From contig CANQSF010000007.1 in NCBI GenBank assembly GCA_947626345.1, positions 1 to 64,000 of the forward strand: a stretch of DNA of 64,000 bases. Direction: 5' to 3'. Under the pieces are notes generated by a model. It saw only the letters and a list, made by a program, of their open reading frames with translations. It did not search any database and was not told the origin of the DNA. The stretch is from an uncultured Oscillospiraceae bacterium. Its GTDB lineage: Bacteria; Bacillota; Clostridia; Oscillospirales; Oscillospiraceae. Position 1 is the first letter of the stretch. Each line of letters begins with the position of its first letter. Made by a program: the position numbers and the translations under genes. Positions 35,401 to 44,373 of this stretch are shown piece after piece.

Positions 35401-38400
35401 CAGCAGGCTTGTTCTCGCCATAGGTCCAGCCATCCTGGCTCACGCTGGCGATGAAAGAATTGGCCTCAGCCTTGGTGATCTCCAGCTCGCCCTGCTCGTA
35501 CGCAAACGTTACATCGTAGTTCTTTACCTCGCCGACGATCTCAGCCTTGATATCAGTCGGGTACTTTTTGACTTCAGTCCCCTCAACCTTATTGCCGGTC
35601 ACAGTCAGCTCTACGCCATACTGCTCTTTAAGCTCCGCAGCCGTGAGCTTTTTACCATCCACACTGATGGTGTACTCGCTGATCGTGTGCGGCTGGCCGT
35701 CATAGGTCTCAGACTTGGTCTCGCCCTCGATGGTGATGGTCAACGGAGCCTTCTCGATGGTCAGCTTGCCATTCTCGGTCTTCACCGTGAACTGCCCGGT
35801 CACGTCGTGACCAGCGGCGTCCGTCACAACAGCCTCGCCGGTGAAGGTCGTGGGATACTCGCCCGCATTGGTGCCGCTGGCGCTGGCGCTCAGGCCTTCC
35901 ACCGTATAGGTGTTGTCCACGACCTCAAAGGTCAGGGTCTCGAAGCCGCTCACGCTGTGATTCTGGCCGTCATAGGTCACGGTATCGCTCTTGGCCTTGA
36001 CGGTGATCTCGTACTTCTCCGTCCGGTCAGTGACCGTCAGTTTGCCCAACACCTGCTTGATATCGTAGTTGTCAGGATTAACGCTATCATCCAGCTCGTA
36101 GGTGAACTTGTTGTCGCTGGTGCCGACATAGAGCTGGCTGCCGGTCACATGGTAGGTCACACGCGCGGCATCGCCATTGACAAAGCCGCTTGCCGCGATC
36201 ATCTTCTTGGTCAGCGGGGTGCCGTCATATTCCTTGCTATCAGAGGCGGAGGTCAGCGTCACGGGACGCTTGTTGATGGTCAGCTTGCCGTCGTTCACCA
36301 CGAAGATCACATCGTAGTTCTTGCGGGCGGCCTCATCCGCCAGCTGGAAGTACTCCGCCTTCAGGACCGTAGTCCCCTCCGCAGGATAAGTGCCGGCGTC
36401 AGTGCCCTTGATCTTGGCCTGCTTCTCGTACCCTTCCATCAGTACCACATTCAGGCTGCCGATCTCGGCCTTGAACGCATCGGAAGCGCCATCGGGATAA
36501 GTCCGATCGGTGATCTCGAAGCCCTCAGCGTACTGCTCTTTGCCGTTATAAACGACTTCGTTGTCATTGCCCGTGATGGTGATGGTGATCGCAGCCGGGT
36601 CGATCTTCAGCCAGCCGTCCTTAACTTCCACGGTGACTTCGCCGAAGGAGTCACTCTTGGCCGTGAATTTGCCCTCCAGGTTCATCGGATACTTTTCGTC
36701 TCCGGTGTTGGCTTCAATGCCGGAAGCCTTGGCAGCTTCCTGGCTGGGGCCATCAAGCGTCAGCCAGGTAGCATCTTCCAGGCTGTAAGTCTTATCTTCC
36801 TGGCCCTCCGTATGCACCTTCACGGTGACAGTGTAGCCGGTGACCTCCTGCAGCTCGCCGTTGTAAGTCTTGGTGTCCGCATTGCCCGTGATCTCGACGG
36901 TCACGGTCTGCTTGCTGTCGGGGATGTTGTCGCTGTTGCTATCCTCGGAGAACTTCGCGGTGAAGGTGTAGGTCTGGCCGCCCTGGGCGGTGAAGCTCTG
37001 GCTCAGGCTCGCCTCGTTGGGATTGCCGATCGCGACATCGCTGGTCCAGCCATCGAACGCAAAGCCGGTATTGGCCTTGGCAGTGGCCTTAGCAGTCACA
37101 TTGCCGCTGGTCGCATGGTCCGCGAAGGTGATGACCTCATTCTCCTTCTCGGTGACAGTGCCCATGGTCTCGTCAGCACTCTCGTACTGGATGAACACCT
37201 GGTACTTGTCGGGAGTCTTGTCTTCGTTGTTGTCCAGGGTGTACTTGGCTTCGACCTTCAGGTTGCGACGGTAGCCATCACCCGTGGCGTTTTCGGGCAT
37301 TTCGACCAGAACATAGTGGTGGCCATCGGTGCCATCCAGTTCACTCGGGATGTCCTTGGTCACATCCCAGGACCAGGGGCTCGTGGACAGATGCCAGTCA
37401 ACTACAGGATCAACTCTGAACTCTTTTTTGTTTTGAATTTCAACGTTGTTTTCGTTCGTGTAGGTGATGACACCATCGAACCCGAACGGATCCCAAATGG
37501 CCGTGAAGGACAGGTCACCCGTGGAGCCCTTCGAGATGGTAACCTCCTTCTCCGCCTCGCCTGCAGCGTGAGCTTTGGCCGTCGTGCCGCTGCCCATCTC
37601 CCAGCCCTTGAACTCATAGCCGTCCCGCTTGGGGTTCGTCAGATTGAAACTCTCAGTGTCCTTCGTATAGGTCGTGCGGTTCGGGTTCGTCCCGCCCTCG
37701 AAGTCGGAACCTTCCACGTTATTATAAGTAATGGTATACTCCGCCGTAACGAAGCGGAAGTCCACGAAAACGTTCTTCTCCGTCGCGGTGATCGTCACTT
37801 TCTGCGTGAACGACTCGCCTTTAACGGGCTCATAGCCCTTCTGCAGCACCTTGTTGACGATATCCTGGTCCGCGGTGACGGTGAAGGTGCCGCTGGGGGC
37901 AGGCTTCGGCTCCTCGCTCTCGATCACTTTTTCACAGCTCATATAGCGGACGGTATACGTCACGTCCTCGAGCTGGATGTAATAGAAGGTGATCACATTG
38001 CCGTTGGCCTTCAGCTCCAGCTCCTGGCTGACGTCGCCCTTCAGGACATAGCCTTCCACATTCACGGCCTGCGCGGTGACCTTGCTGCCGATCTCGCCCT
38101 CGCCGGTCTTTTCAATCGCCACGGGCTCGCGGGTCGCCTCGTCCAGGTACTTCACGGTGTACTCGACGAACTGGCTGTTCACTTCCCACTTGGCGTAGAC
38201 CCAAACGTCCTTGGTCAGGGGCTGGCCGATATCGTACGGCATTGTGCAAGTCTTATCGGAGTACCAGCCGGCGAAGACCTTGTTCTCCTGCTCGGCAGGC
38301 GTATTGCCCTTGGGAACGGTATTATAAGGGACCTTTTCCCAATCGAATACCTGATCACTATCGCTGTCCATGTAGATGATGGTGCGGTCGGGCAGCTTCC

Positions 38401-40837
38401 AGTCGGCGTAGAGGACCAGGCCCTTGGGCATCTTGTAGTCGCCCTTGTACTCCTCGGTGTGGCCCGGGTCGATGAACCAGCCCAGGAACGTGGCATCGCT
38501 TACGGGACTCTCGGGGTTAGCCAGATAGCCGCTGATATCTGCGTTCAGCTTGACCTGGTGGCTTGACAACAGCTTGCCCTGCCAGCCGTACAGCGTCAGA
38601 GGATAGGTCTTGGCGGTGTAGTAGAAGTCGTTGGTCCCCTGCCACGAGCCGTTCTTGTCCGGTCCATTGGGAAACGCATTGCTTTTATACCGCTCATAGC
38701 CGTCGATCTGGAACCACTCTTCGTCCACCGTCGGTTTAGTTCTATAGTCCCCATCCCTTTTTTGGAACGCGCTTGTCGTCACTGTGGTGTATTCTGAGAA
38801 TTTCTTTCCATTGTACTCCTTAGTGCCATTGTCGTCTTCCACATAGTAGTGGAGGGTCTGAGTAACCTCCTTATCGTCCCCCTCCCCATCGTTCTCGTCA
38901 TCATAGTAATAGTATGTGGCATCCTTCAGCATCTTATCCTGGAGATTCGTCGTCGTAGGGCGACCCAACACATTGGGATTCTCTGTCCAGGAATATCTGC
39001 CCGCCACTTCGTTCCACTGGTCCTTGATGCTGGCGCCGTATCTCGCGGTGATGGTCTTCATGTTACAAGAGGCATCGTGATGATGACCATAATAACTAAA
39101 ATAACTCTCAGTCTTCCCGCAGAAGTAGAACGTCATGGTGTAGGTCTTGCGGGTGAAGTACACGCTCAGCACGCCGCTGCCGTCCGGCGCGACCTGGATC
39201 TCGTCGGCCTTTTCAAAGACGAAATTCGTTCTGTCAAAACCTGCGGGGTAAGTGTTATACCGACTATTGGAATCGAAGGTGACCTTAGAATCCGCCCGGG
39301 CCTCCTTCTCCACGCTGCCGACAAAGGAATAGTTGTCGTCATCCGGGTTCTGCACCAGGTAGACCACCGTATATTTCACGTTCTGGGCCTTCCAATGGGC
39401 GTAAAGGGTGACGTTGTCGTTCAGGGTGACAAAAGTCCTTCTATCCCCGCCTTCCGGACTAGGGTACCAACCCAGGAAACTATAGCCCACGCGGGTCGGC
39501 TCAGCGTCTTTCACGTTGACAGTCGTCTCATAGTAGTCGCCCTTAGGGGAAACATAGGAGCCGCCCTGGGAGTCGAAGATCACATAGAGAGTGTCCGGAG
39601 TATAGGTGATGGTGACCACCGTGCCGCTCTCCGCAAGCATCTTGTTATCGATGTGGGAGGCCTGATAGCGCTCCATTTTCAGCGCCGTTGCCTGGGTCAG
39701 CTCGCCCACCACGCCGGTCTGCTTGGTAGTATCGAGAAGTTTGCCATTGTCCGAGCGCACATGCCGTACGGTGTACTCCGCCGTCGGGGCCTTCAGGATC
39801 AGCTCGACGGTGACGTCCGCCGTCACATCGCCGGTGATCACGCCGTCCGCGTATGTAAAGCCTTCCGTGATGCTTTCCTGCTCATACTTGCTGTAGTCGC
39901 CCTTCAGCTCATAGTGCAGCTTGCCGTCCTCGACCTGCACGGTCTCGTTGACCACCAGCACATCGCCGGCGATGACGTTCACGGTCACATTGAAGGTCTC
40001 CACCTTCTCGATCTGAACGTGATCGATCTGGCCCTGATAGACGTCGTTCTCGATGCCGGGGCCGGCCTGCTGGCCGCCGCCCACGCCCACGACCCGGTAG
40101 CCGGCGGAGATCCGGTACTGGATGGTAGCCTGGGCAAACGCGCCGGTGTTGCTGACGATCACGTCCGCCGCCGTCAGCGCGGGGATCGAGCCGTCCACTT
40201 CCATGCCCTCCTTGACCAGGGCGTAAGCGCTCAGGCTCAGTCCCTCCGCCAGGGCCGCGCCGTCCACGGTCACGACCTGCTGCTGGCTGAAGGTGCCGGC
40301 GTCGCTGTTGAGCACGTGGTCGATGACCAGGAGCACCTTCTCGGGCAGCTCGGGCTCGGCGGGCTTCTGCTCGGGCTCGGCGCTGGGCTCCGCGGGCTCC
40401 TCGGCCGGCTCGGCAGGGGCTTCGGTGGCCTCCGGGGCGGGCTGCATATTATTCACATCGCCCTCGGGCTCCTCAGCGGGCTCGTCGACGATCTCACCGG
40501 AGGGCTCGCCGCCGGTCTCGTCGGAGACCGCCTCGTCCTCGCCGGGCTGCTCAGCCGGCCCGTCGGAAGACGCCGCGTCCGCGTCGGGGTCGCTCTCGTC
40601 CGCCGCGGGCTCATTATTAGTATCAGGGATCACCAGGTCGGTCGAACCGCCTACTACCCCCCCCCCCTCGGAGGAGGACTTCTCCGTGGGCTGCTCGCTC
40701 ACCACGGGCGCGGTCACGACAGGCGCAGTCTCTTCCTCACCAGCCGCCGCAATGGCGGAAATGTCCGCCATACCCATGGCGTTCATGGCGAAGAGGAAAA
40801 CCAGTGCCAGCGCAACAAGCCGTTTCCAAGTCTTCAT
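32447..40837 (-). CDS. giant surface protein with InlB-B, MBG and MucBP-like repeats
   Basis: A 2796-residue secreted, membrane-anchored protein. Signal peptide about residues 1-31; Pro/Glu/Ala-rich acidic stretch to about 165; several InlB-B-type (Listeria-Bacteroides) repeats, e.g. GYSFLGWYPSPEGG (about 450), FLGWFIDPG (about 785), FAGWYSDKTC (about 855) and YEFKGWEMGSG (about 1070); many MBG-like beta domains (about 1320-2230, recurrent YNG/YDG and KLTI endings); a MucBP-like unit (about 2233-2300); InlB-tail units joined by Asp/Gly linkers such as GDGTPDKYQV (to about 2610); a Pro/Asp repeat stalk (about 2616-2729); and a C-terminal membrane helix (about 2758-2777) with tail KRRQKKEFEVRSELGE. 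There is no LPxTG motif. Likely an adhesin; ligand unknown. An 11-G tract lies at codons 57-61. Confidence 0.9.
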   Translation of the reverse strand: MKTWKRLVALALVFLFAMNAMGMADISAIAAAGEEETAPVVTAPVVSEQPTEKSSSEGGGVVGGSTDLVIPDTNNEPAADESDPDADAASSDGPAEQPGEDEAVSDETGGEPSGEIVDEPAEEPEGDVNNMQPAPEATEAPAEPAEEPAEPSAEPEQKPAEPELPEKVLLVIDHVLNSDAGTFSQQQVVTVDGAALAEGLSLSAYALVKEGMEVDGSIPALTAADVIVSNTGAFAQATIQYRISAGYRVVGVGGGQQAGPGIENDVYQGQIDHVQIEKVETFNVTVNVIAGDVLVVNETVQVEDGKLHYELKGDYSKYEQESITEGFTYADGVITGDVTADVTVELILKAPTAEYTVRHVRSDNGKLLDTTKQTGVVGELTQATALKMERYQASHIDNKMLAESGTVVTITYTPDTLYVIFDSQGGSYVSPKGDYYETTVNVKDAEPTRVGYSFLGWYPSPEGGDRRTFVTLNDNVTLYAHWKAQNVKYTVVYLVQNPDDDNYSFVGSVEKEARADSKVTFDSNSRYNTYPAGFDRTNFVFEKADEIQVAPDGSGVLSVYFTRKTYTMTFYFCGKTESYFSYYGHHHDASCNMKTITARYGASIKDQWNEVAGRYSWTENPNVLGRPTTTNLQDKMLKDATYYYYDDENDGEGDDKEVTQTLHYYVEDDNGTKEYNGKKFSEYTTVTTSAFQKRDGDYRTKPTVDEEWFQIDGYERYKSNAFPNGPDKNGSWQGTNDFYYTAKTYPLTLYGWQGKLLSSHQVKLNADISGYLANPESPVSDATFLGWFIDPGHTEEYKGDYKMPKGLVLYADWKLPDRTIIYMDSDSDQVFDWEKVPYNTVPKGNTPAEQENKVFAGWYSDKTCTMPYDIGQPLTKDVWVYAKWEVNSQFVEYTVKYLDEATREPVAIEKTGEGEIGSKVTAQAVNVEGYVLKGDVSQELELKANGNVITFYYIQLEDVTYTVRYMSCEKVIESEEPKPAPSGTFTVTADQDIVNKVLQKGYEPVKGESFTQKVTITATEKNVFVDFRFVTAEYTITYNNVEGSDFEGGTNPNRTTYTKDTESFNLTNPKRDGYEFKGWEMGSGTTAKAHAAGEAEKEVTISKGSTGDLSFTAIWDPFGFDGVITYTNENNVEIQNKKEFRVDPVVDWHLSTSPWSWDVTKDIPSELDGTDGHHYVLVEMPENATGDGYRRNLKVEAKYTLDNNEDKTPDKYQVFIQYESADETMGTVTEKENEVITFADHATSGNVTAKATAKANTGFAFDGWTSDVAIGNPNEASLSQSFTAQGGQTYTFTAKFSEDSNSDNIPDSKQTVTVEITGNADTKTYNGELQEVTGYTVTVKVHTEGQEDKTYSLEDATWLTLDGPSQEAAKASGIEANTGDEKYPMNLEGKFTAKSDSFGEVTVEVKDGWLKIDPAAITITITGNDNEVVYNGKEQYAEGFEITDRTYPDGASDAFKAEIGSLNVVLMEGYEKQAKIKGTDAGTYPAEGTTVLKAEYFQLADEAARKNYDVIFVVNDGKLTINKRPVTLTSASDSKEYDGTPLTKKMIAASGFVNGDAARVTYHVTGSQLYVGTSDNKFTYELDDSVNPDNYDIKQVLGKLTVTDRTEKYEITVKAKSDTVTYDGQNHSVSGFETLTFEVVDNTYTVEGLSASASGTNAGEYPTTFTGEAVVTDAAGHDVTGQFTVKTENGKLTIEKAPLTITIEGETKSETYDGQPHTISEYTISVDGKKLTAAELKEQYGVELTVTGNKVEGTEVKKYPTDIKAEIVGEVKNYDVTFAYEQGELEITKAEANSFIASVSQDGWTYGENKPAAVPEVKGKGSKNYDAPELTYLDANGEKVEGEPKYAGSYTVKATWKGDDNLPDLEATAVFTVAKKAITINKTETKTYTGEEITMEITGENITEGNLVYDDEMSLKATISGTAVGEYENVVGEATITNGDKDVTANYEVTITGKLTIKKAEAESYTATVSQADWTYGDEHSGPEATVTGAGSEGYSDPTFTYFDEEGNQLPGEPTDAGSYTVKATWKATKDLPEVSATDPFTIAPKAVEIHVKGTEQSKVYNGSEQSAEEPYFTVVGEPEGGLGVELNEHFVNEAKGTDVNTYPMGLTADDFTVTGNEKGNYTATVVVDSDGKLTITQKAVEIHVKGTEQEKTYNGSEQSADAPYFEVVGDLEGGLDVKLNEHFVNEAKGTNVNTYPMGLTADDFTVTGNEKGNYTATVVVDNDGHLTIKPVEATVTVQYVDEDAPDAALEEHTAVINEKGEYNHTAASELTVNGDHYVLDDEAEIKGQTFENTTVKVKYAKDNIGGENGDGTPDKYQVTIKYVADEGGTIGGETEVVKVETIPGNATSGNVTASATANANDGYAFDYWEGEQLTDGNADKAELTQSFQAKGGETYTFTAHFDKDEIGGGDDGKQPDETPDKYEAVIYYEADENGSVSEKFQTVKDIPEDGMENIELNSTATATTDGYAFDYWDGEEIERSYEATLSQDFTVKGGETYTFTAHFAEDTKGGNDPEKPGDGTPDKYQAFIQYVAGEGGSVNVIGEAVINLVDENGKPIESGTVTATATAVPNAGTHLFNGWTNDSDIEIENNVAALEQSFEAVGGQTYTFTANFRLIPPEIEPEEPPVDPEDPDEPDPPVDPEDPDQPDPPVDPDDPDVPEPPVDPDDPTPPAPVDPVIPDTPDTPDTPDTPDTPDAPETPDDGPAPAEDGPATVEIGDDAVPMADLPVDQGPDYDLSETENIEDNATPLGLMDDIQNCCILHFLLMLCALAVAVYYTYDAKRRQKKEFEVRSELGE
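34150..34715 (-). repeat. two near-identical 279-bp units inside the giant gene
   Basis: Two adjacent MBG-like units, each 93 codons, are nearly identical at DNA level; for example the stretch TATCCACCACCACAGTCGCG occurs at 34171 and again at 34450. Most differences are single bases. Looser protein-level repeats of the same type extend to about 36900. Confidence 0.9.
40657..40667 (-). repeat. 11-base poly-G tract near the 5' end of the giant gene
   Basis: Eleven C on the plus strand read as eleven G on the coding strand, from the last base of codon 57 (GAG) into codon 61 (GTA). It is the only homopolymer of this length noticed in the window and lies in the low-complexity region right after the signal peptide. 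With ten G the next codon is TAG; with twelve G the frame meets TGA about twelve codons on. Confidence 0.95.
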
Positions 40838-41370
40838 TGTTGCATCTCCTTTACTTTCCCGGGGCCCCGTGAGGCCTAATTTATATAATGTATGTCGTTC
40901 AGCTTCGCGGCAAATGCGCCGCCCTATCGCTTTTTCTATAACTTAAGACCGTTTCGCGGATAAAAACAGCTCAAAAATCCGGTCGAAAAATGGATTTGTA
41001 ACCAAATTGTAACCACTTTTTGGACCGTTTCGAGGCCCATCCATAAAATTCGACGTTATTCAGTGCGTTATGCCATAAATATTCACTGGTTTTTCCCTGC
41101 TCCGAGGGGATGTTTTATGCGAATAAGTATGTAAAATCGATGAATAATCATCCATTTTGGCCCCTGCGGGGCCTTTTCCCGGGTCCGCAGCTTATTTCTC
41201 CCCTCCCGGGGAAGGCGCTGGGCCCCCTTTGTAATATTTATACCATATACTCAAACCGAATGCAACTGTTTTGTATGAAATGCCCACTACAGAGCATGAA
41301 CGACCATTTGTTCTATCGGCGCGCCCCGGGGCATAGACTGTGGCAAGTCAAAGTCAGTGGGGTGGTATGC
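40838..41370. other. 533-bp intergenic region between the giant gene and spoIIID
   Basis: AT-rich divergent regulatory region. For the giant gene there is a good GTAAAGGAG site, and a possible minus-strand promoter with a TTATATAA-rich -10 area near 40885-40895. A small hairpin with T run (GGCCCC-TGC-GGGGCC, 41159-41173, then TTTT) could stop plus-strand transcription. The motif GACCGTTTCG occurs twice (about 40948 and 41023). CATAGACT (41333-41340) resembles a sigma-E -10 element upstream of spoIIID, but its -35 is weak. No convincing gene is seen. Confidence 0.55.
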
Positions 41371-41619
41371 GTGCGAGAGGACATCGAACAGCGCGCCCGG
41401 GACCTGGCGCTCTACATCGTGGAGAACAACGCCACCGTCCGGGACGCCGCGACCCACTTCCGGGTCTCCAAATCCACGGTGCACAAGGATCTGGCGGAGC
41501 GGCTGCGCCATGTGGACCGGCCGCTCTATGCCCAGGCCCGGGCCGTGCTGGAGCGCAACAAGGCCGAACGGCACCTGCGGGGCGGCGAGGCCACGCGGCG
41601 GAAATACAAAGGCGGCTGA
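41371..41619 (+). CDS. spoIIID: sporulation transcriptional regulator SpoIIID
   Basis: An 82-residue mother-cell regulator that acts after sigma-E and switches genes on or off before sigma-K. The core matches the Bacillus protein closely: YIVENNATVRDAATHFRVSK then STVHKDLAERL (helix-turn-helix) and the C-terminal basic helix RHLRGGEATRRKYK. The start is GTG at 41371; a GTG three codons earlier is possible. A longer upstream reading has no family match. It stands alone, divergent from the giant surface gene. Confidence 0.95.
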   Translation: MREDIEQRARDLALYIVENNATVRDAATHFRVSKSTVHKDLAERLRHVDRPLYAQARAVLERNKAERHLRGGEATRRKYKGG

Positions 41620-41707
41620 GGGAGTGCCGGGCGTCTCGCGCGCCCGGTTTTCCTTGACAGGGACAGGCGCAGATGGTAAGTTATCCTAAGGTAAAGGAGC
41701 GCTTGCC

Positions 41708-42988
41708 ATGAAACAGATGTACGCTTCTCTGGGCATCGGCCCGGAGGTCTATGGATACGGCGAGGCGGTGCTGGCCGGACTGCGGGAGCGGTTCGCCGCC
41801 ATCGACGACACCGCCGAGTACAATCAGGCCAAGGTGCTGGCCGCCATGCAGAAAAACCGCGTCAGCGGCGGGTGCCTGGCCGCCAGCACCGGCTATGGCT
41901 ACAACGACCTGGGCCGGGAGACCCTGGAGGCGGTGTACGCCGACTGCTTCCACACCCAGGCCGCCCTGGTGCGGCCCCAGATCACCTGCGGCACCCATGC
42001 TCTGGCCCTGGCGCTGAGCGCCATCCTCCGGCCGGGGGACGAGCTCATGTCCCCCGTGGGCGCGCCATACGACACCCTGGAGGAGGTCATCGGCATCCGG
42101 CCCAGCCCCGGCTCCCTGGCGGAGTTCGGCATCGGCTACCGGCAGGCGGACCTGAAGCCGGACGGCAGCTTCGACTACGACGCCATCCGCGCCGCCATCA
42201 CGCCCAGAACGCGGCTCATTACCATCCAGCGCAGCAAGGGCTATGCCACCCGGCCCAGCCTCTCCGTGGAGCGGATCGGCCAGCTCATCGCCTTCTGCAA
42301 GAGCGCGAAGCCGGATGTGCTGTGCATGGTGGACAACTGCTACGGCGAGTTCGTCCAGCGCATCGAGCCATCCGACGTGGGGGCGGATATGACGGTGGGG
42401 TCGCTGATCAAGAACCCCGGCGGGGGCCTGGCCGCCGCGGGGGGCTATATCTGCGGCACGCAGGAGTGCGTGGAGGCATGCGCCCGGCGGCTCACCGCCC
42501 CCGGCCTGGGCAAGGAGGTGGGGGCCAATCTGGGCCAGCTGCCCGCCATGTACCAGGGGTTCTTCCTGGCCCCCACCGTCACGGCCGGGGCGCTGAAGGG
42601 CGCCATCTTCGCCGCCGGCGTGTATGAGAAGCTGGGCTTCGGCTGCGTGCCCGACGCCGTCGAGCCCCGGTACGACATCATCCAGGCGGTGACCCTGGGC
42701 TCGCCGGAGCGGATGGAGGCCTTTTGTCTCGGCATCCAGGCCGCCGCGCCGGTGGACAGCCACGTCACCCCTGTACCGTGGCCCATGCCGGGGTACGACA
42801 GCGATGTGATCATGGCCGCCGGGGCCTTCGTGCAGGGCTCCTCCATCGAGCTTTCCGCCGACGGGCCCATCCGGCCGCCCTACGCGGTGTATTTCCAGGG
42901 CGGGCTCACCTGGTACCACGCCAAGACGGGCATCCTCATGAGCCTGCAAAAACTATACGAAAGAGGTCTCGTGGACCTGAAGGGATAA
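41708..42988 (+). CDS. PLP-dependent methionine gamma-lyase family protein (aluminium-resistance type)
   Basis: A 426-residue fold-type I PLP enzyme of the family annotated as 'aluminum resistance protein' or YnbB, related to methionine gamma-lyase. The PLP lysine is in TVGSLIKNPGGGLA (about residue 237), with the aspartate motif MVDNCYGEF ahead of it and ITCGTHALALAL near residue 97. The true reaction of this family is poorly defined. GTAAAGGAGCGC precedes the ATG. The next gene, an EamA transporter, starts 4 nt after its stop. Confidence 0.9.
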   Translation: MKQMYASLGIGPEVYGYGEAVLAGLRERFAAIDDTAEYNQAKVLAAMQKNRVSGGCLAASTGYGYNDLGRETLEAVYADCFHTQAALVRPQITCGTHALALALSAILRPGDELMSPVGAPYDTLEEVIGIRPSPGSLAEFGIGYRQADLKPDGSFDYDAIRAAITPRTRLITIQRSKGYATRPSLSVERIGQLIAFCKSAKPDVLCMVDNCYGEFVQRIEPSDVGADMTVGSLIKNPGGGLAAAGGYICGTQECVEACARRLTAPGLGKEVGANLGQLPAMYQGFFLAPTVTAGALKGAIFAAGVYEKLGFGCVPDAVEPRYDIIQAVTLGSPERMEAFCLGIQAAAPVDSHVTPVPWPMPGYDSDVIMAAGAFVQGSSIELSADGPIRPPYAVYFQGGLTWYHAKTGILMSLQKLYERGLVDLKG

Positions 42989-42992
42989 AGAT

Positions 42993-43916
42993 ATGAGTTG
43001 GTTTTGGCTTTCTGTCATCGCGCTGCTGTGCTGGAGCGGCTCCGATCTGTTCTCCAAGATCGGCTGCCGGGACCAGGCCGACAGGACCTCCCACCTGAAG
43101 ATGGTGGTGGCGGTTGGCGCGGTCATGGGCATCCACGCCGCCGTGGAGGTGTTCGTCCAGGGCGTGAGCATCGACATGCACACCATCATCACCTACCTGC
43201 CGGTGAGCCTTTTGTACATCCTCTCCATGGCCCTGGGCTATCTGGGCCTGCGGTACATCGAGCTGTCCGTCTCCTCCCCCATCTGCAACAGCTCCGGGGC
43301 GCTGGTGGCGGTGCTGACCCTCGTCACGGCGGGGCTGGGCTCCATCTCCGGCCTGCAGCTGGGGGCCACGGCGCTGGTGTGCGTGGGCGTGGTGGGTCTG
43401 GGCTTCGTGGACATGCACGAGGACGACGAGGCTCGGGCCGCCCGCCAGAGCATCTCCAATTATAAATATGCCAAGAGCCTCATCGCCATTTTGCTGCCGG
43501 TGCTGTACTGCGTGCTGGACGCCGCCGGCACCTTTGCCGACAGCCTGGTGCTGGAGACCCTGGACGAGGACAGCGCCAACGTGGCCTATGAGCTGACGTT
43601 CCTGGCCGCGGGGGCGGTGTGCTTCGTCATCCTGATGGCGAAGCGGGAGCGCTTCACCGTGCGCCAGGAGACCCCCAAGTACATCGGCGCCTGCTTCGAG
43701 ACCGCCGGCCAGCTGGCCTACATCTACGCCATCGCCGACTCCGAGCACGTGGCCCTGTCCGCGCCCATCATCTCCGGATACTGCCTGGCCAGCGTGATCT
43801 GGGGCCGCATCTTCCTGAAGGAAAAGCTCAGCTGGAAGCACTATCTGATGATCGGCCTGGCCATCGTGGGCATCGTGCTGCTGGGCCTGTCCGACGGCCT
43901 GACGGGGGACGTGTGA
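42993..43916 (+). CDS. EamA/DMT-family transporter
   Basis: A 307-residue membrane protein with ten hydrophobic segments in two homologous halves, as in drug/metabolite transporters. The second half ends in the usual pattern GRIFLKEKLSWKHYLMIGLAIVG-like (about residues 275-297). The substrate is unknown. It is translationally coupled to the PLP lyase, so export of an amino-acid-derived compound is a reasonable guess and no more. Confidence 0.88.
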   Translation: MSWFWLSVIALLCWSGSDLFSKIGCRDQADRTSHLKMVVAVGAVMGIHAAVEVFVQGVSIDMHTIITYLPVSLLYILSMALGYLGLRYIELSVSSPICNSSGALVAVLTLVTAGLGSISGLQLGATALVCVGVVGLGFVDMHEDDEARAARQSISNYKYAKSLIAILLPVLYCVLDAAGTFADSLVLETLDEDSANVAYELTFLAAGAVCFVILMAKRERFTVRQETPKYIGACFETAGQLAYIYAIADSEHVALSAPIISGYCLASVIWGRIFLKEKLSWKHYLMIGLAIVGIVLLGLSDGLTGDV

Positions 43917-43970
43917 CACCGGCGGGACACGCCGTGCGCGGCAAAGCGGAAGTCATGGAGGCGTTCTGTT

Positions 43971-44339
43971 ATGGATGTGTGCCAATTCTTGAGTGCTGTT
44001 TTATCGCAGGACAGAGCAGCTTTAAGGGGATATTTCGCTGATGATGCCTATATCAACTGGCATTGTACCAATGAGCGTTTTACCGTTGAGGAATATATAA
44101 AGGCAAATTGCGACTACCCCGGTGATTGGGATGGGGAAGTGGAAAGGATCGAGCAGGCAGGCGACTTGCTGATCACTGTGACCCGCGTTTTCCCGCGGGA
44201 TAAGTCCTCTTCCTTTCATGTCGTTTCGTTCATCCGCATCAACGACGAAAAGATACAGGCGATGGATGAGTATTGGGCCGATGATGGCGACGCCCCGTTA
44301 TGGCGGCAGGAAATGAACATCGGTGGACCAATACGATAA
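43971..44339 (+). CDS. NTF2-like (SnoaL-type) small protein
   Basis: A 122-residue protein with an NTF2-like cone fold pattern: helix MDVCQFLSAVLSQDRAAL, then FADDAYINWHCTNERFTVEE, and strand-rich C-terminus ending with DEYWADDGDAPLW. Such domains serve as isomerases, hydrolases or binding modules, so the function is open. GGAGG precedes the ATG. Base composition is richer in A+T than the flanks, and a repeat cluster follows at once, as with the acetyltransferase at 16426. Confidence 0.75.
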   Translation: MDVCQFLSAVLSQDRAALRGYFADDAYINWHCTNERFTVEEYIKANCDYPGDWDGEVERIEQAGDLLITVTRVFPRDKSSSFHVVSFIRINDEKIQAMDEYWADDGDAPLWRQEMNIGGPIR

Positions 44340-44373
44340 CTTCCCATTCGCCGCGCTGCAGGCCACTGCTTAC

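Noticed and set aside
32198..38566. Long plus-strand open frame of over 2000 codons
   Set aside because: It is antisense to the giant surface-protein gene and exists because repetitive, GC-biased codons avoid stops on the other strand; no signal, start site or family features support it.
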